Part shown: in pieces, positions 5,581 to 6,205 of the stretch | Position numbering within the stretch: the stretch's first letter is position 1 | Layout of the letters: every line of letters starts with the position of its first letter | Assembly: GCA_903924005.1 (NCBI GenBank) | Contig: CAIXZV010000132.1 | Location: 1 to 6,205 of the forward strand | DNA from: an uncultured Chloroflexota bacterium | GTDB taxonomy: Bacteria > Chloroflexota > Limnocylindria > Limnocylindrales > CSP1-4 | Length of the DNA stretch: 6,205 nt | Reading direction: 5' to 3' | Translations under genes and position numbers: made by a program | Notes under the pieces: generated by a model | Seen by the model: only the letters and a program-made list of their open reading frames with translations | Told to the model about the DNA's origin: nothing | Databases searched by the model: none

Positions 5581-6205
5581 ATGGACGTGCTGGAACAAAC
5601 CTTCGGCGTGCGGAAGCCGGTCATTGCCATGCTCCACCTCCCGGGTCTGCCGGGGCGCCCGTGGCACGATGTTTCGGCTGGCCTCGGACGGGTTGTTGAC
5701 ATCGTGGGGCGGGACCTCGCCGTCCTTCAGGACGCCGGCGTCAACGGCGTGATGTTCTGCAACGAGGCGGACCTGCCCTACCAGCTCAAGGTGGGGCCGG
5801 AGATCGTGGCCAGCATGGCGTTTGTGGTTGGCCAGCTCCGGCGCGACGTCCGTGTGCCGTTTGGCGTGAACCTTCTGTTCGACGCCATCGCCAGCTTGGC
5901 CGTCGCCCGTGCAACCGGTGCGGCCTTCGTGCGTGAGGTCATGACCGGCGTCTATGAGAGCGACCTCGGGATGATCGAGCCGCACATCGGCGAGATTGGC
6001 GGCTACCGGACGGCCATCGGCGCCAGCGGCGTTCTGCTGTTTGACAACATCGCGCCAGAGTTTGCCAGCGCCATCGGCCACCGGACGGTCGCGGACCGGG
6101 CGAAGGGTGCGGCGTTCCTGGGCGCAGACGCAATCCTCATCAGCGGTCCTGCCGCCGGCACGCAGTTCGCGATGAGCGATCTTGTTGCCGCCAAGGAGGC
6201 CGTGC
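5581..6205 (+). CDS. BtpA/SgcQ-family TIM-barrel protein, N-terminal part
   Basis: I translated 208 intact codons from the ATG at 5581 to the right edge; family members are about 260-280 residues, so roughly a quarter is missing. Recognisable segments are KPVIAMLHLPGLPG (12-25), AGVNGVMFCNEADLPYQ (52-68), VPFGVNLLFD (92-101), ATGAAFVREVMTGVYESDLG (111-130), VLLFDNIAPEFA (151-162) and GADAILISGPAAGT (181-194). The FCNE..LPY and FVRE..TGVY..D signatures are closer to SgcQ of E. coli than to cyanobacterial BtpA, which is linked to photosystem I assembly. The fold is a phosphate-binding (beta/alpha)8 barrel; the reaction of the SgcQ group is not established to my knowledge. It follows the DeoR-family gene by one base with a good ribosome site. 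The context suggests a catabolic role on a sugar-like substrate; this is inference. Confidence 0.9.
   Translation, partial: MDVLEQTFGVRKPVIAMLHLPGLPGRPWHDVSAGLGRVVDIVGRDLAVLQDAGVNGVMFCNEADLPYQLKVGPEIVASMAFVVGQLRRDVRVPFGVNLLFDAIASLAVARATGAAFVREVMTGVYESDLGMIEPHIGEIGGYRTAIGASGVLLFDNIAPEFASAIGHRTVADRAKGAAFLGADAILISGPAAGTQFAMSDLVAAKEAV

Noticed and set aside
5434..6081. Minus-strand frame of 215 codons over the deoR/btpA junction
   Set aside because: It spans two well-supported plus-strand genes and shows no family motif.
1..6205. tRNA, rRNA, CRISPR array, insertion sequence or phage attachment site
   Set aside because: I saw no regularly spaced repeats, transposase-like reading frame, flanking terminal repeats or tRNA-like fold; base composition looks even across the genes.

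Overview
The window is GC-rich and gene-dense, with frequent GTG starts and 4-bp stop/start overlaps. It encodes an error-prone type DnaE2 polymerase behind a LexA box of the Gram-positive/actinobacterial GAAC-N4-GTTC class. Together these suggest an actinomycetote or a terrestrial Chloroflexota relative. I lean towards Chloroflexota from the general look of the permease, DnaE2 and BtpA-like proteins, but the sequence alone does not settle the phylum.

Layout. Four genes run leftward on the minus strand from about 4568. They are an APC-superfamily permease (4568-2940), a HAD-superfamily phosphatase or phosphomutase (2943-2227), a pentapeptide-repeat protein (2230-1568) and the N-terminal half of dnaE2 (1508 to beyond the left edge). 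The first three are joined by ATGA and GTGA overlaps and look like one translationally coupled operon. dnaE2 is separated from them by 59 bp that contain a LexA box, a promoter-like hexamer pair and a Shine-Dalgarno site inside a small hairpin, so it is probably its own SOS-controlled unit.

Two genes run rightward. They are a DeoR-family regulator (4686-5579) and, one base after its stop, a BtpA/SgcQ-family TIM-barrel protein (5581 to beyond the right edge). The pairing of a DeoR-type regulator with an SgcQ-like protein recalls the sgc locus of Escherichia coli. A carbohydrate or nucleoside-type catabolic locus is the most economical reading: the DeoR protein would sense a phosphorylated metabolite and control the divergent permease/HAD operon as well as its own operon. 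The substrate cannot be read from the sequence.

The 117-bp divergent intergenic region (4569-4685) is the most structured part of the window. It holds a near-consensus promoter for the regulator, a weaker one for the permease, several TGTCA/TGACA-type inverted repeats suited to be operators, and a permease leader. In that leader a central GCGTCC can pair either with an upstream or with a downstream GGACGC, the latter touching the permease ribosome binding site.

I found no tRNA, rRNA, CRISPR array, insertion sequence or T-tailed terminator. No wholly new system is evident. The best leads are regulatory: the SOS box plus ribosome-site hairpin of dnaE2, the alternative-pairing permease leader, and a strong 12-bp inverted repeat at the permease/HAD junction.
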